Assembly: GCF_036327755.1 (NCBI RefSeq)
Contig: NZ_CP109596.1
Span: 6,386,001-6,450,000 of the forward strand
Direction: 5' to 3'
Source of the DNA: Nocardia sp. NBC_01503
GTDB lineage: Bacteria > Actinomycetota > Actinomycetes > Mycobacteriales > Mycobacteriaceae
Length of the DNA: 64,000 nucleotides
Position numbers and translations under genes: made by a program. Under the pieces are notes generated by a model. The model saw only the letters and a program-made list of their open reading frames with translations, did no database searches and had not been told where the DNA came from. Of this stretch, positions 7,645-15,958 are shown one piece after another (within the stretch, counting starts at the first letter, position 1; every line of letters starts with the position of its first letter).

Positions 7645-8675
7645 CTGTCGTTCTCTCCGAGCGCGGCGATCCCGGCACGCAACAGCGGGTCCACCATATC
7701 GCCCATATTCTCGAAGCCGGCGCCCACGGTCTGGCCGTGGAGATAGCGGTAGTAGATGCCCTCGGCGATCACCGCGAGCTTGAACGAGGCCAGCGCGACA
7801 TAGAAGCCGATATGGGTCAGGTCGAGGCCCGCGCGCCGGGCATACCGGTCCAGCATCTCCGGTTCGCTCAGAAAGCCCTGTGCCGCGGCGACATCGGTGA
7901 CGCCGGGGATCCGACGCGTACCCATCCGCTGGTAAACCAGCAGCAGGCCGATATCGGTGAGTGGGTCGCCGAGCGTGGCCATCTCCCAATCGAGCACTGC
8001 CGCAACGTGATCGGTCGCATCGACCAGCACATTGTCCAGGCGGTAGTCGCCGTGCACTATCCGCGTCGCCGATTGCGGCGGTTGCGATGCGGCGAGCAGC
8101 TCATGCAATTCGACGGCGGCGGGCAGCTCCCGCGAGTGCGAGGCGTCGAGTTGCTTCTTCCAGCGGCGCACCTGCCGTTCCAGAAAACCCTCGGGGCGCC
8201 CGAAATCCCCGAGACCGACCGCGGCCGGATCCACCGAATGCAACGCGGCGAGCGTATCGATCGAACCGGTCGAGATCACGGTCGTACGCTCCGGTCCCAG
8301 CGCCTCGAGCTCGGCCGCGGTGCGATACGGCGTACCCGCCACCAATTCCATCAAATAGAAAGGGGCACCGATGATCTCGGTGTCCTCGCACAGCGCGTAG
8401 GTGGCGGGCACCGGAACATCGGTCCCGGCGAGGGCGCTGATCACCCGGTGTTCCCTGGACATATCGTGCGCGGTCGCGAGGACATGGCCCAGCGGCGGCC
8501 TGCGCAGTACGAACGATGTCGCGCCATCGGTGATCGCATAGGTGAGATTGGATTTCCCACCGGCGATCAGCTGCCCGCGCAGTGGCCCCTCGGCCAGGTC
8601 CGGCCGTTGCGCGGCAAGCCATTCGGTGAGCCGGTCGAGGTCCAGGCCCGGCAGGGCGGTATCAGGAGAATTCAT
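7641..8675 (-). CDS. APH-fold phosphotransferase (LvaA / ACAD10-11 kinase-domain-like)
   Basis: This 344-residue protein has the aminoglycoside-phosphotransferase kinase fold: a Gly-rich nucleotide loop IAGGKSNLTY (37-46), catalytic HGDYRLDN (208-215, with Asp210 and Asn215) and the metal-binding DWEMATLGDP (229-238). In operons with acyl-CoA dehydrogenases, such kinases correspond to the N-terminal half of eukaryotic ACAD10/11 and to LvaA of levulinate catabolism. Those phosphorylate a 4-hydroxyacyl-CoA so that a dehydrogenase-like partner can eliminate phosphate. The operon position fits that role better than drug resistance. A GTG at 8678 directly precedes the ATG at 8675; neither has a strong ribosome site. 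The gene is coupled to the next FadE by an ATGA overlap. Confidence 0.85.
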   Translation of the reverse strand: MNSPDTALPGLDLDRLTEWLAAQRPDLAEGPLRGQLIAGGKSNLTYAITDGATSFVLRRPPLGHVLATAHDMSREHRVISALAGTDVPVPATYALCEDTEIIGAPFYLMELVAGTPYRTAAELEALGPERTTVISTGSIDTLAALHSVDPAAVGLGDFGRPEGFLERQVRRWKKQLDASHSRELPAAVELHELLAASQPPQSATRIVHGDYRLDNVLVDATDHVAAVLDWEMATLGDPLTDIGLLLVYQRMGTRRIPGVTDVAAAQGFLSEPEMLDRYARRAGLDLTHIGFYVALASFKLAVIAEGIYYRYLHGQTVGAGFENMGDMVDPLLRAGIAALGENDR

Positions 8676-8689
8676 CACGGCACCGGGGG

Positions 8690-9442
8690 TCAGACGCCGC
8701 CGGTCAGCGTGAGGCCGCCGTCGACGACCACCAGTTGTCCGGTCAGCCAGCTCGCGTCCTGCGAGAGCAGGAATGCCACCACGCCGCCGATATCCTCCGG
8801 TACGCCCAGCCGTTTGAGCGGATAGTTCTCGGCCACTTCGGCTTCGTGTCCCTCATAGAGCGCACTGGCGAATTTGGTCTTGACCACCGCCGGGGCGACC
8901 GCGTTGACCCGGATGGCCGGACCGAGTTCGACGGCGAGTTCCTGGGTGATGTGGGTGAGCATCGCCTTGCTGGCGCCGTAGAACCCGATGCCCGGGGCAG
9001 GTTTGGTACCCGCGACCGAGGAGATGTTGACGACCGCGCCGCCGTGCTCGTGCATCCAGGCTTTGTAGATCTGCTGTACCCAGGAGAGCGCGGCCAGGCA
9101 GTTCACCTCGACGATCTTGCGGGCCGCGGCCAGGTCGAGCTCGACCATCGGGCCGAAGACCGGATTGATGCCGGTGTTGTTGACCAGCAGATCGGCGCTG
9201 CCGAAGGTGTCGATCGCGCGTGCGATGGTCTCCGCCTGATGGTCGGCGTCATCGGCGCGCCCGGCGACGGCCAGCGCGTGCGCGGGTCCGCCGAGGGTCG
9301 CGACCGCTTGGTCGAGCGCCTCCTTCTTGCGTGCGGTGATCACGACCTTCGCCCCCTCGTCCACCAGGCGCTGCGCGATTCCGAGACCGATGCCCCGGCT
9401 CGCACCGGTGACGATCGCGGTCTTGCCGTCGAATCTGTTCAC
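8690..9442 (-). CDS. SDR oxidoreductase (FabG-like), first gene of the FadE operon
   Basis: This 250-residue short-chain dehydrogenase has the dinucleotide motif TGASRGIGLGIA near residues 12-23, the structural NNTGIN motif and the catalytic tetrad with Ser in NISSVAG and YGASK (Tyr and Lys, about residues 152-156). It ends in a typical C-terminal WLTGQLVVVDGG. It probably interconverts a hydroxyacyl- and ketoacyl-CoA with NAD(P)H. The GTG start at 9442 has AAGGA seven bases upstream; the longer reading to 9577 contains the promoter region. It leads the minus-strand operon SDR, kinase, FadE, FadE, FadE, MDR. A palindrome at 9484-9501, 42 bp upstream, is a likely operator. Confidence 0.87.
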   Translation of the reverse strand: MNRFDGKTAIVTGASRGIGLGIAQRLVDEGAKVVITARKKEALDQAVATLGGPAHALAVAGRADDADHQAETIARAIDTFGSADLLVNNTGINPVFGPMVELDLAAARKIVEVNCLAALSWVQQIYKAWMHEHGGAVVNISSVAGTKPAPGIGFYGASKAMLTHITQELAVELGPAIRVNAVAPAVVKTKFASALYEGHEAEVAENYPLKRLGVPEDIGGVVAFLLSQDASWLTGQLVVVDGGLTLTGGV

Positions 9443-9483
9443 AGAGGGGTCCTTTCGGAGTTCAGGCGATCCGCTCGAATCAG

Positions 9484-9501
9484 TTACTAAGCGCTTGGTA
9501 A
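9484..9501. promoter_or_regulatory. Operator-like palindrome upstream of the SDR/FadE operon
   Basis: TTACTAAGCGCTTGGTAA is an 18-bp inverted repeat with one mismatched pair around a perfect AAGCGCTT core, located 42 bp before the GTG of the operon's first gene. The geometry is typical of TetR-family operators. The TetR genes at 2341 or 11628 are candidate binders. Confidence 0.6.
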
Positions 9502-9642
9502 GTAGTGGACACGATGCGTGACGCGGGCCGCATGGGTCAAGGGCGGGTAGAGCCGAATCTAGTGTGACTCGTGACACATTCGAGTCAGCCTAGTGCTCTC
9601 ACCAGTGGTGATGCCCGAAATATCGAATCCGGATTCAGGTAT

Positions 9643-10467
9643 TCAGGACTTGGCACCGTCCAGCAGGCGCTGCTGGTACTGCCGCATCCCGGACAGCCAG
9701 CGGTCGTAGTCGGCACCTTTGCGCCGGTACATGTCCAGCACCTCGGGGTGCGGCAGGATCAGGAACCGCTCCTGCTCGAGGGCGGCCATCACGATCTCGG
9801 CGACCTCGTCCGGCGTCAGTACCGCACCCGCCGAGGTCACGGCCCGGGTCGCGGCCGCGCCGAGCGCATCCCCGGAGTTTTCGCCGGCGCGCAGTAGCGG
9901 GGTCTCGACGCCCATGGGGCACAGGCAGCTGACCCGGACGCCGCGATCGCCATAGGTCACCGCCAGCCACTCCGCGAATCCGACGGCCGCGTGCTTGGTG
10001 ACCGAGTAAGCGGCGGAACCGATTTGGGTGAGCAGCCCGGCCGCGGACGCGGTGCTGACGAAATAGCCTTCGCCGCGTTCGAGCCAGCCCGGCAGCAGTA
10101 GACGCGCGGCGCGCACATGCGCCCGCAGGTTGACGTCGATGGTGGTCGCCCACTGCAGGTCGTCCTCGCCGAGCCCGACCGGTCCGGCGACACCGGCATT
10201 GGCGAAATACAGGTCGATCGGTCCGAATTCGGCCTCCGCACGGGCGATCAGCGCTTCGATCTGCGCGATATCCGATACGTCGGCACCCACCGCGACCGCC
10301 GCTCCGGGATGGTCCCGGCTGATCGTTGCCGCAATGCCCTTCGCGGCGTCGGTGTCGAGATCGGCGACCACGACCCGCGCCCCGTCCCGCACCAACCGTG
10401 CCGCGAGCGCACCGCCTATTCCGCCGCCGCCACCGGTGACCACCGCGATCTTTCCCGCGACCTGCAC
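9643..10467 (-). CDS. SDR oxidoreductase
   Basis: This 274-residue short-chain dehydrogenase has the cofactor motif TGGGGGIGGALA (about 11-22) with a downstream DLD pattern that points to NAD rather than NADP preference. Also present are NAGVAG, the catalytic Ser in VSTASAAG and the YSVTKHA active-site motif (about 154-160). The last 40 residues are hydrophilic and ligand-facing, as in SDRs that take bulky hydrophobic substrates. The GTG at 10467 follows GAGGAG by five bases. It appears monocistronic, with its own upstream inverted repeat (10492-10515). The substrate cannot be predicted; the lipid-catabolic neighbours suggest a hydroxyacyl or sterol-like alcohol. Confidence 0.85.
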   Translation of the reverse strand: MQVAGKIAVVTGGGGGIGGALAARLVRDGARVVVADLDTDAAKGIAATISRDHPGAAVAVGADVSDIAQIEALIARAEAEFGPIDLYFANAGVAGPVGLGEDDLQWATTIDVNLRAHVRAARLLLPGWLERGEGYFVSTASAAGLLTQIGSAAYSVTKHAAVGFAEWLAVTYGDRGVRVSCLCPMGVETPLLRAGENSGDALGAAATRAVTSAGAVLTPDEVAEIVMAALEQERFLILPHPEVLDMYRRKGADYDRWLSGMRQYQQRLLDGAKS

Positions 10468-10491
10468 GAGTACTCCTCTTCGAGTCCGGAG

Positions 10492-10515
10492 CTCGAATCC
10501 GATGCCGGATTCGAG
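10492..10515. promoter_or_regulatory. Inverted repeat upstream of the second SDR
   Basis: Perfect 10-bp arms CTCGAATCCG and CGGATTCGAG flank a 4-nt spacer, 25 bp upstream of the SDR start at 10467. A related palindrome, GAATCCGGATTC, lies just past the 3' end of the same gene near 9625. A regulator-binding site overlapping the promoter is the likeliest reading. Confidence 0.45.
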
Positions 10516-10686
10516 CCGATGATCCCGCCTGTCTACTCGTCTCCGTGTCCGCGTTCAAGGGCCGGATTCCGGGGGAGTCGCGGCATCGGATATCAAAGAG
10601 GTTGCAGCGCAATGACTTTCAGTCCATAGTTGAACTCGGCGTCACTTTTGCATACCGTGTGTCCCACGCCGGACCGGTAGCGCAGC

Positions 10687-11631
10687 ATGAAGGACAACGT
10701 GACCGCACGAGATCCAGGCCAGGACTGGCAAAGCCTGAGCAGCCGCCAAGTGCGGGCCAATGGCATCGAAATGCGGGTCGTCGAGCACGGCGACGGCGTC
10801 CCGGTGGTGTTCTGCCACGGTTTCCCCGAACTCGGATTCTCCTGGCGGCACCAGGTTTTCGCGTTCGCCGACGCGGGCTTTCGTACCCTGACCCCGGATA
10901 TGCGCGGGTACGGCGGCAGCTCCCGGCCCGAGCGCGTCGAGGACTACGACATCCTGACCGTCTGCGCGGATCTGATCGGCCTGCTGGACGCCACCGGTAT
11001 CGAGGACGCGATCTTCGTCGGCCACGACTGGGGCGCCTCGGTGGTCTGGCAGCTCGCCCGCGCATACCCGGATCGGGTGCGCGCGGTCGCCGGGCTGAGC
11101 GTCCCGGCCACGCCCCGCTCGTCCGGCCCGCCGGTGTCGATTCTGCGTTCGCGGCTCGGCGACGACTTCTACATGTGCTGGTTCCAGGAGCCCGGGGTCG
11201 CCGACCAGGTGCTCGCGTCGGACGTGCGCCGTACCCTCCTACGGGACGAGGTGCTCAGCGCGCGTTCGTATCTCGAGACCGAAGCCGCCGAGCCGCCCCT
11301 GCCGCCGTGGCTGACTCCCGCCGAATTCGACTATTACGTGCGGACATTCACGGCGACCGGATTCACGGGCGGACTCAACTACTACCGCAATCTCGACCGC
11401 AGCTGGGAACGTACCGCGCACCTCGCCGATACCAAGATCGCCCAGCCGTCCCTGTTCATCGCCGGTTCCGCCGACCCCGTCATCCGCTTCACGCCCCTGG
11501 CGAAAATGCCCGCGGTGCTGACCGATCTGCGCGGTTCCATCATTCTCGAGGGCGCGGGCCACTGGATTCAGCAACAGCGGCCGAGGGAAGTCAACGCCGC
11601 CCTGATCGATTTCGCTCGCGAAATCGCCTAG
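10687..11631 (+). CDS. Alpha/beta hydrolase, epoxide hydrolase-like
   Basis: This 314-residue alpha/beta-hydrolase has the signature of soluble epoxide hydrolases and haloalkane-dehalogenase relatives. It has the oxyanion HGFPE motif (about residues 44-48), DMRGYGGSSRP, the nucleophile elbow GHDWGAS (Asp about residue 118) and the C-terminal catalytic His in EGAGHWIQQQ. Two cap-domain tyrosines needed for epoxide opening are plausibly in the YYVRTF and NYYRNL segments. It probably hydrolyses an epoxide or ester of lipid or xenobiotic origin in the cytosol. The ATG at 10687 is listed, but a GTG at 10699 has a better AAGGA five bases ahead. Its end overlaps the convergent TetR gene by four bases. 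Confidence 0.85.
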   Translation: MKDNVTARDPGQDWQSLSSRQVRANGIEMRVVEHGDGVPVVFCHGFPELGFSWRHQVFAFADAGFRTLTPDMRGYGGSSRPERVEDYDILTVCADLIGLLDATGIEDAIFVGHDWGASVVWQLARAYPDRVRAVAGLSVPATPRSSGPPVSILRSRLGDDFYMCWFQEPGVADQVLASDVRRTLLRDEVLSARSYLETEAAEPPLPPWLTPAEFDYYVRTFTATGFTGGLNYYRNLDRSWERTAHLADTKIAQPSLFIAGSADPVIRFTPLAKMPAVLTDLRGSIILEGAGHWIQQQRPREVNAALIDFAREIA

Positions 11632-12329
11632 TCGCCCGCGGAATCGATCTCCGAGGGTGTGGTGGGTGTCAACTGCAGCCCGTTGATCCACAGCTGGGTC
11701 AAGGTCGTCACCAGCTTCTCGAACGAGATGCGCTGGTTCTGAACGAAAACCGTGTACGCCATCCGGCTCACCATCGCCGACAGCGCATGCGCGGTGATCG
11801 TGGGATCGAGATCGGCACTGGCCTGCCCGGACTCCTGCAGGGCGCGAATCATCCGCGCATTGCGCTGTACGAACGCCTTCCCGCGCTCGACCCGCATCCG
11901 CCGAAAGTTCTCGTCGACATGTGCGACCTGCTCGAACAATGCCATCAGCCGGGCATTGCGTTTGTACGACAACAGATAATCCCGATTCGCGGCCTCGATA
12001 AGGCTTCGAGCGTCGGTGATCCCGCTGCGCTCCCGCAGATGCGGATGCAACATCTCATCCTGTACCTGTTCGACCAGCGCCGCGAAGATCTCTTCCTTAC
12101 TGTCGAAGTACGTGTAGAACGATCCGGAGGCCATCCCCGCCGCCTTGGATATATCCGAGATCCGAGAATCCGGATATCCGTCCCGCTCGAAGACCTCCCG
12201 CGCCGCCGAAATCAACGCCTCCCGAGTCCGCACCCCGCGCCGGGTCCGCGGCCCCACCCGCCCCGATTCCCCCTCGGCAGACCCGGATTCGGCCACCACG
12301 CTGCTCACAACCTGTCGATCGAAGGACAT
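11628..12329 (-). CDS. TetR-family regulator
   Basis: This 233-residue TetR protein has an unstructured N-terminal tail (residues 1-33), then the helix-turn-helix region TREALISAAREVFERDGYPD and RISDISKAAGMASGSFYTYF (about residues 36-75). The C-terminal half is all helical, including MRALQESG-type ligand-domain segments and a final WINGLQL. The ATG at 12329 is chosen over an upstream GTG-like codon at 12353. It is convergent with and overlaps the epoxide hydrolase by four bases, so it may regulate that gene or the FadE operon. A GGTGGCCACC palindrome directly upstream of its start could be its own operator. The ligand is unknown. Confidence 0.85.
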   Translation of the reverse strand: MSFDRQVVSSVVAESGSAEGESGRVGPRTRRGVRTREALISAAREVFERDGYPDSRISDISKAAGMASGSFYTYFDSKEEIFAALVEQVQDEMLHPHLRERSGITDARSLIEAANRDYLLSYKRNARLMALFEQVAHVDENFRRMRVERGKAFVQRNARMIRALQESGQASADLDPTITAHALSAMVSRMAYTVFVQNQRISFEKLVTTLTQLWINGLQLTPTTPSEIDSAGD

Positions 12330-12497
12330 TTTCCGAGGTGGCCACCGTATCACCGCGATTCGGTGGTTACCCGCGGCCCAGTTCGCCGATCAGCCGTTTG
12401 ATCGTCGCCCCTCTCGCCTTGTTCCCATGCGCTCTCGCCTGGCAGGCCGTGGCCGAACACCCTTGGCTGTCAATCGACTCGCCCGGTTTCGTTGTCG

Positions 12498-12770
12498 TCA
12501 GTGGTCGGAGATATCTTCCGGTGCTGCCTCTTTCGACTCAGGCAGATCGCGCGTCATGGCGTCGACTCGGTGCAGTCGTCCGTCCGGGGCGAGGTCGCCG
12601 AACATGTATATCTCGGTGGCGATCGTCCGGCCGGTGCGCATTGTGGCGGTGACCGTATAGCGGGCGGCGACACGGTCACCCGAGACAAGGGTGTTCATGA
12701 CGTCGACCCGGCACCGGGTCACGTTCTTGCGGCCCGGTTTCGCGTGAGCCACCAACCGATTCCGGTCCAT
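12498..12770 (-). pseudogene. NTF2/SnoaL-like protein, apparently 5'-truncated
   Basis: The reading from ATG 12770 gives 90 residues with the second half of an NTF2/SnoaL-like beta sheet: NVTRCRVDVMNTLVSGDRVA, ARYTVTATMRTGRTIATEIY, then GRLHRVDAMTRDL. The normal fold needs about 120-140 residues. The same frame is protein-like upstream (for example DILWLSDGHP just before Met) to about 12872, but I find no ATG, GTG or TTG start and no ribosome site there, and further upstream the composition becomes random. I therefore read it as a remnant that lost its N-terminus, or a gene with a frameshift near 12900. A short functional protein cannot be ruled out. Confidence 0.4.
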
Positions 12771-13050
12771 CGGGTGCCCGTCGCTGAGCCAGAGGATGTC
12801 GGACTCGCCGCGGGCGCGCTGGCCCTCGATGATGCTCGCACTTTCGGACCGGTCGAGATCGATGGCGACGAGTCCGTCGTCCGTACTGTCTTTGCCGCCT
12901 GACGGCGCGGCTCGCCATGGTGTTGGTCGTCGCGGTGTTGAGACGGCACCACGGCTGACGATGTCCGGGGCGGCGCGGCCGTGTTGGTGCGGGCATCGCC
13001 GAACCCTTTGGTGCAGACAGGGTTTGAAGTTGTCGGGTGGCAGGATTCGA

Positions 13051-14181
13051 TCAGCCGGGTGTCACTGTGAGCCGCAGTCCGACGAGGCTGCGCGGTACGG
13101 GTATGAGTGCGCGGACGATGTCGAAGAAGACGGCTGTGGCGGGGGAGTCGGGGGCCGAGAGGACCATTGGGGTGCCGTGGTCGCTGGTCGCGGAGAATTC
13201 CGGGTCGAAGGGAATGTGGCCCAGGACCGGACAGTCCGTTGCGAGGAGGCCGGAGAGACGCTCACTCACCCTGGCGCCGCCGCCTGCGCCGAAGAGGGTC
13301 CGGCGGGTGCCGTCGGGTGCGTCGTACCAGGACATGTTCTCCACGATGCCGACCACGCGTTGTTTGGTCTGGGCGGCGACGGCACCGGCTCGTTCGGCGA
13401 TCTGAGCGGCAGTTGTCTGGGGCGTCGTGACGACGAGAAGTTCTGCGCTGGGCAGCATTTGGGCCAGCGAGATGGCGATGTCGCCGGTGCCGGGCGGGAG
13501 GTCGACGAGGAGGACATCCAGGTCGCCCCAGTAGACGTCGGTGAGGAATTGCCGGAGGGCTCGGTGCAGCATCGGGCCGCGCCAGAGGACGGGTTCGTTG
13601 TCCTCGACGAACATGCCGACGGAGATGACTTTGATGCCGTGCGCGGTGGGCGGCATGAGCATCCGATCCACCTGGGTGGGTCCGGTGCGGAGGCCGAGCA
13701 TGCTGGGAATCGAGTGGCCGTGTATATCCGCGTCGAGAATGCCGACGCGGACGTTCCGCGCTGCCAGGGCCGCCGCCAGATTGACGGTGACGCTCGACTT
13801 TCCGACGCCGCCCTTGCCGGAGACGACGCAGTAGACGCGGGTTCGCGAGCCCGGCTCCGAGAACGGGATCGATGGTTCGTCGCCGCGAACCTTGCGGCGC
13901 AGCGCGGTGCGCTGCTCATCGGACATGACGCCGAATTCGACAGTGACCGTGGAGATTCCATCGATGGCCAGCACCGCGGATCGGACGTCGTGGGTGATGC
14001 GTTCGCGCAGCGGGCACGCGGCCACGGTGAGCAGGATCCGCACATCGACGTGAGCGGCATCGATGGTGATGGCGCCGACCATGTCGAGTTCGGTGATGGG
14101 ACGGTGAATTTCGGGGTCCTCGACGACGGCGAGTGCCTGGTGGATGTGTTCGATGGTGATCGGCTGCGCCGAAATGATCAT
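13051..14181 (-). CDS. mrp: Mrp/NBP35-family iron-sulfur cluster carrier ATPase
   Basis: This 376-residue P-loop protein consists of an N-terminal MIP18/DUF59 domain (1-95) and a deviant-Walker-A ParA/Mrp domain with VSGKGGVGKSS (120-130), DADIHGHSIPSMLG and DLPPGTGD. Mrp proteins hand Fe-S clusters to apo-enzymes in the cytosol. The C-terminal CxxC pair found in many Mrp proteins is absent (ENMSWYDAPDGTRR in its place), which is the usual actinobacterial form. It is the last gene of a long minus-strand operon with two ferredoxins and a ferredoxin reductase, which suggests dedicated cluster supply to that pathway. The 68-nt gap to fprA is the largest in the operon. Confidence 0.87.
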   Translation of the reverse strand: MIISAQPITIEHIHQALAVVEDPEIHRPITELDMVGAITIDAAHVDVRILLTVAACPLRERITHDVRSAVLAIDGISTVTVEFGVMSDEQRTALRRKVRGDEPSIPFSEPGSRTRVYCVVSGKGGVGKSSVTVNLAAALAARNVRVGILDADIHGHSIPSMLGLRTGPTQVDRMLMPPTAHGIKVISVGMFVEDNEPVLWRGPMLHRALRQFLTDVYWGDLDVLLVDLPPGTGDIAISLAQMLPSAELLVVTTPQTTAAQIAERAGAVAAQTKQRVVGIVENMSWYDAPDGTRRTLFGAGGGARVSERLSGLLATDCPVLGHIPFDPEFSATSDHGTPMVLSAPDSPATAVFFDIVRALIPVPRSLVGLRLTVTPG

Positions 14182-14249
14182 GGATGAACCGACTTTCGTG
14201 ACGGTACGGATACCGGGCAGGCCGGGACTCGCGGTGCGGTCCGGCCCCT

Positions 14250-15626
14250 TCAGTGCGCGCCGAGACTGGCCAGCAGCATGTCGATGCGTTCGACGACCTT
14301 GACGCGTTCCCGGCCCTCGGCGGCTCCGAGAGCGCGTTCGTGGGCATCCAGGCGGTGCCAGCCCTGCCAGGTCGTGAAGGCAACGCCCCTGGCGGTCAGA
14401 AAGGCCGCCACCGAGTCCGGATCGGGATCTGCCGGGGCCGAGTGTGTTTCGCGATCGTCGAGCAGGCAGGCGACGGTCTCGTTGGCATCGCCTTTGGTGT
14501 GGCCGATGAGGCCGACCGGGCCGCGTTTGATCCAGCCGGTCACGTACACCCCGGGCAGGTACCGTGCGGCGCCGGCCGCATCTTCGTCGATGAGCACTCG
14601 CCCTTGCTCGTTGGGCACCACGCCCGCGCGATCGTCGAACGGGAGTTTGGGGATCGGCTGCGACTTATAGCCGACGGCGCGATAGACGGCGGTCACCGGC
14701 CAGTCGCGATATGCCCCGGTGCCTTCGATCTCGCCGGTGCCGTCGAGCCGGGTGCGTTCGGTGCGCAGGCCCGTGACCCGGCCGGCGGCGCCGAGCACTT
14801 CGACCGGTGCTTCGAAGAAGTGCAGGAACAGTTTGTGCGGCCGGTTGCCGGGATCGCGAATGGCCCACTGCTCCAGGGTGTTCGCGATCATGTCCACCTG
14901 TTTGGACTGCCGCCGTGCGGTTTCCGACCCGGCGTCGTAGTCGATGTCCTCGGGGTCGACGATCACCTCGATGGTTGGTGAGTGGTCGAGCTCGCGTAAC
15001 TCGAGCGGTGTGAACTTGGCCTGCGCGGGACCGCGGCGGCCGAAAACATGTACCTCCACGGCCCTGTTCGACCGCAACGCTTCGTGCACATTCGGCGGAA
15101 TCTCGGTAGGCAGCAGTTCCTCGCCGGTCTTGGCCAGCATGCGGGCCACATCGAGGGCCACATTCCCGACACCGAGCACCGCGATCCGCTCCGCATCGAG
15201 CGGCCAGGTGCGCGGTGCATCGGGATGCCCGTCGTACCAGGACACGAAATCGGCAGCGCCGTAGCAGCCGTCCAGTTCGATGCCGGGGATATCCAGTGCC
15301 CTATCGGTATTCGCACCGGTGGAGAAGATCACCGAGTCGTAGAAGGTACGTAGATCGTCCAGGGTGATATCGGCGCCGTACTCGATGTTTCCCAGCAGCC
15401 GGACCTGCGGCCGATCCAAGACCTTGTGCAGGGCGGTGATGATGCCCTTGATGCGCGGATGGTCCGGTGCGACGCCGTACCGAATCAGTCCGAACGGTGC
15501 GGGCATTCGCTCGTACAGGTCGATGGAGACATCGGCATCGGACTTCATCAGCGCGTCCGCGGCGTAGATGCCCGCCGGCCCGGCCCCGATAATGGCCACG
15601 CGCAGTGCGCGTTTCGAGCTGGTCAT
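14250..15626 (-). CDS. fprA: Ferredoxin/ferredoxin-NADP reductase FprA
   Basis: This 458-residue flavoprotein closely matches the adrenodoxin-reductase-like FprA of mycobacteria in length (about 456) and motifs. It has FAD-binding AIIGAGPAGIYAADAL (11-26), RYGVAPDHPRIKG, the NADP-binding VLGVGNVALDVARM with downstream FGRRGPAQAKF, and VTGWIKRGPVGLIGHTKGDA near the C-terminus. It moves electrons between NADPH and ferredoxin. Its start overlaps the stop of the 7Fe ferredoxin gene by four bases, so the pair is translated together. Within this operon it probably serves the AprA/AprB-like enzyme via ferredoxin. A housekeeping fprA may exist elsewhere in the genome. Confidence 0.92.
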   Translation of the reverse strand: MTSSKRALRVAIIGAGPAGIYAADALMKSDADVSIDLYERMPAPFGLIRYGVAPDHPRIKGIITALHKVLDRPQVRLLGNIEYGADITLDDLRTFYDSVIFSTGANTDRALDIPGIELDGCYGAADFVSWYDGHPDAPRTWPLDAERIAVLGVGNVALDVARMLAKTGEELLPTEIPPNVHEALRSNRAVEVHVFGRRGPAQAKFTPLELRELDHSPTIEVIVDPEDIDYDAGSETARRQSKQVDMIANTLEQWAIRDPGNRPHKLFLHFFEAPVEVLGAAGRVTGLRTERTRLDGTGEIEGTGAYRDWPVTAVYRAVGYKSQPIPKLPFDDRAGVVPNEQGRVLIDEDAAGAARYLPGVYVTGWIKRGPVGLIGHTKGDANETVACLLDDRETHSAPADPDPDSVAAFLTARGVAFTTWQGWHRLDAHERALGAAEGRERVKVVERIDMLLASLGAH

Positions 15627-15958
15627 GGCTGGTACGCCTGTACGAAAGCGGTGTCCGCTCCGACCTCGCCCACTGTCGAAGCGCTGCCGGGAGATCCGAG
15701 CGCCGCGGCGCGGCCGGGCAGCGGCTCATCGAAGAATCGGGCATTCTCCGCCACGAATTGTTGCTGCCCTGCTGGAATGTCGGTATCGAGGTAGATGGCT
15801 TCGACCGGGCAGACCGGTTCGCATGCTCCGCAGTCGACGCATTCGGTGGGATGGATATAGGCCATGCGGCCGCCGGTATAGATGCAGTCGACCGGGCACT
15901 CCTCGACGCAGGCCCGATCCATGATGTCGACACAGGCGGCGCCGATGACGAAGGTCAT
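15623..15958 (-). CDS. fdxA: 7Fe ferredoxin (FdxA-type)
   Basis: This 111-residue soluble ferredoxin has the seven-iron pattern: Cys9, Cys17, Cys21 and Cys25 in ACVDIMDRACVEECPVDC, and a second CVDCGACEPVCP motif. That predicts one [3Fe-4S] and one [4Fe-4S] cluster. The last 50 residues form the usual actinobacterial tail with RFFDEPLPGR. It is the electron carrier between FprA and a partner oxidoreductase, here most likely the AprA/AprB-like pair of the same operon. It is coupled on both sides by four-base overlaps, upstream with the ABC ATPase and downstream with fprA. Confidence 0.92.
   Translation of the reverse strand: MTFVIGAACVDIMDRACVEECPVDCIYTGGRMAYIHPTECVDCGACEPVCPVEAIYLDTDIPAGQQQFVAENARFFDEPLPGRAAALGSPGSASTVGEVGADTAFVQAYQP

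Noticed and set aside
7641..8675. Antibiotic-resistance aminoglycoside phosphotransferase
   Set aside because: The fold matches, but the gene is embedded and coupled within an acyl-CoA dehydrogenase operon, the context of LvaA/ACAD10-11-type kinases.
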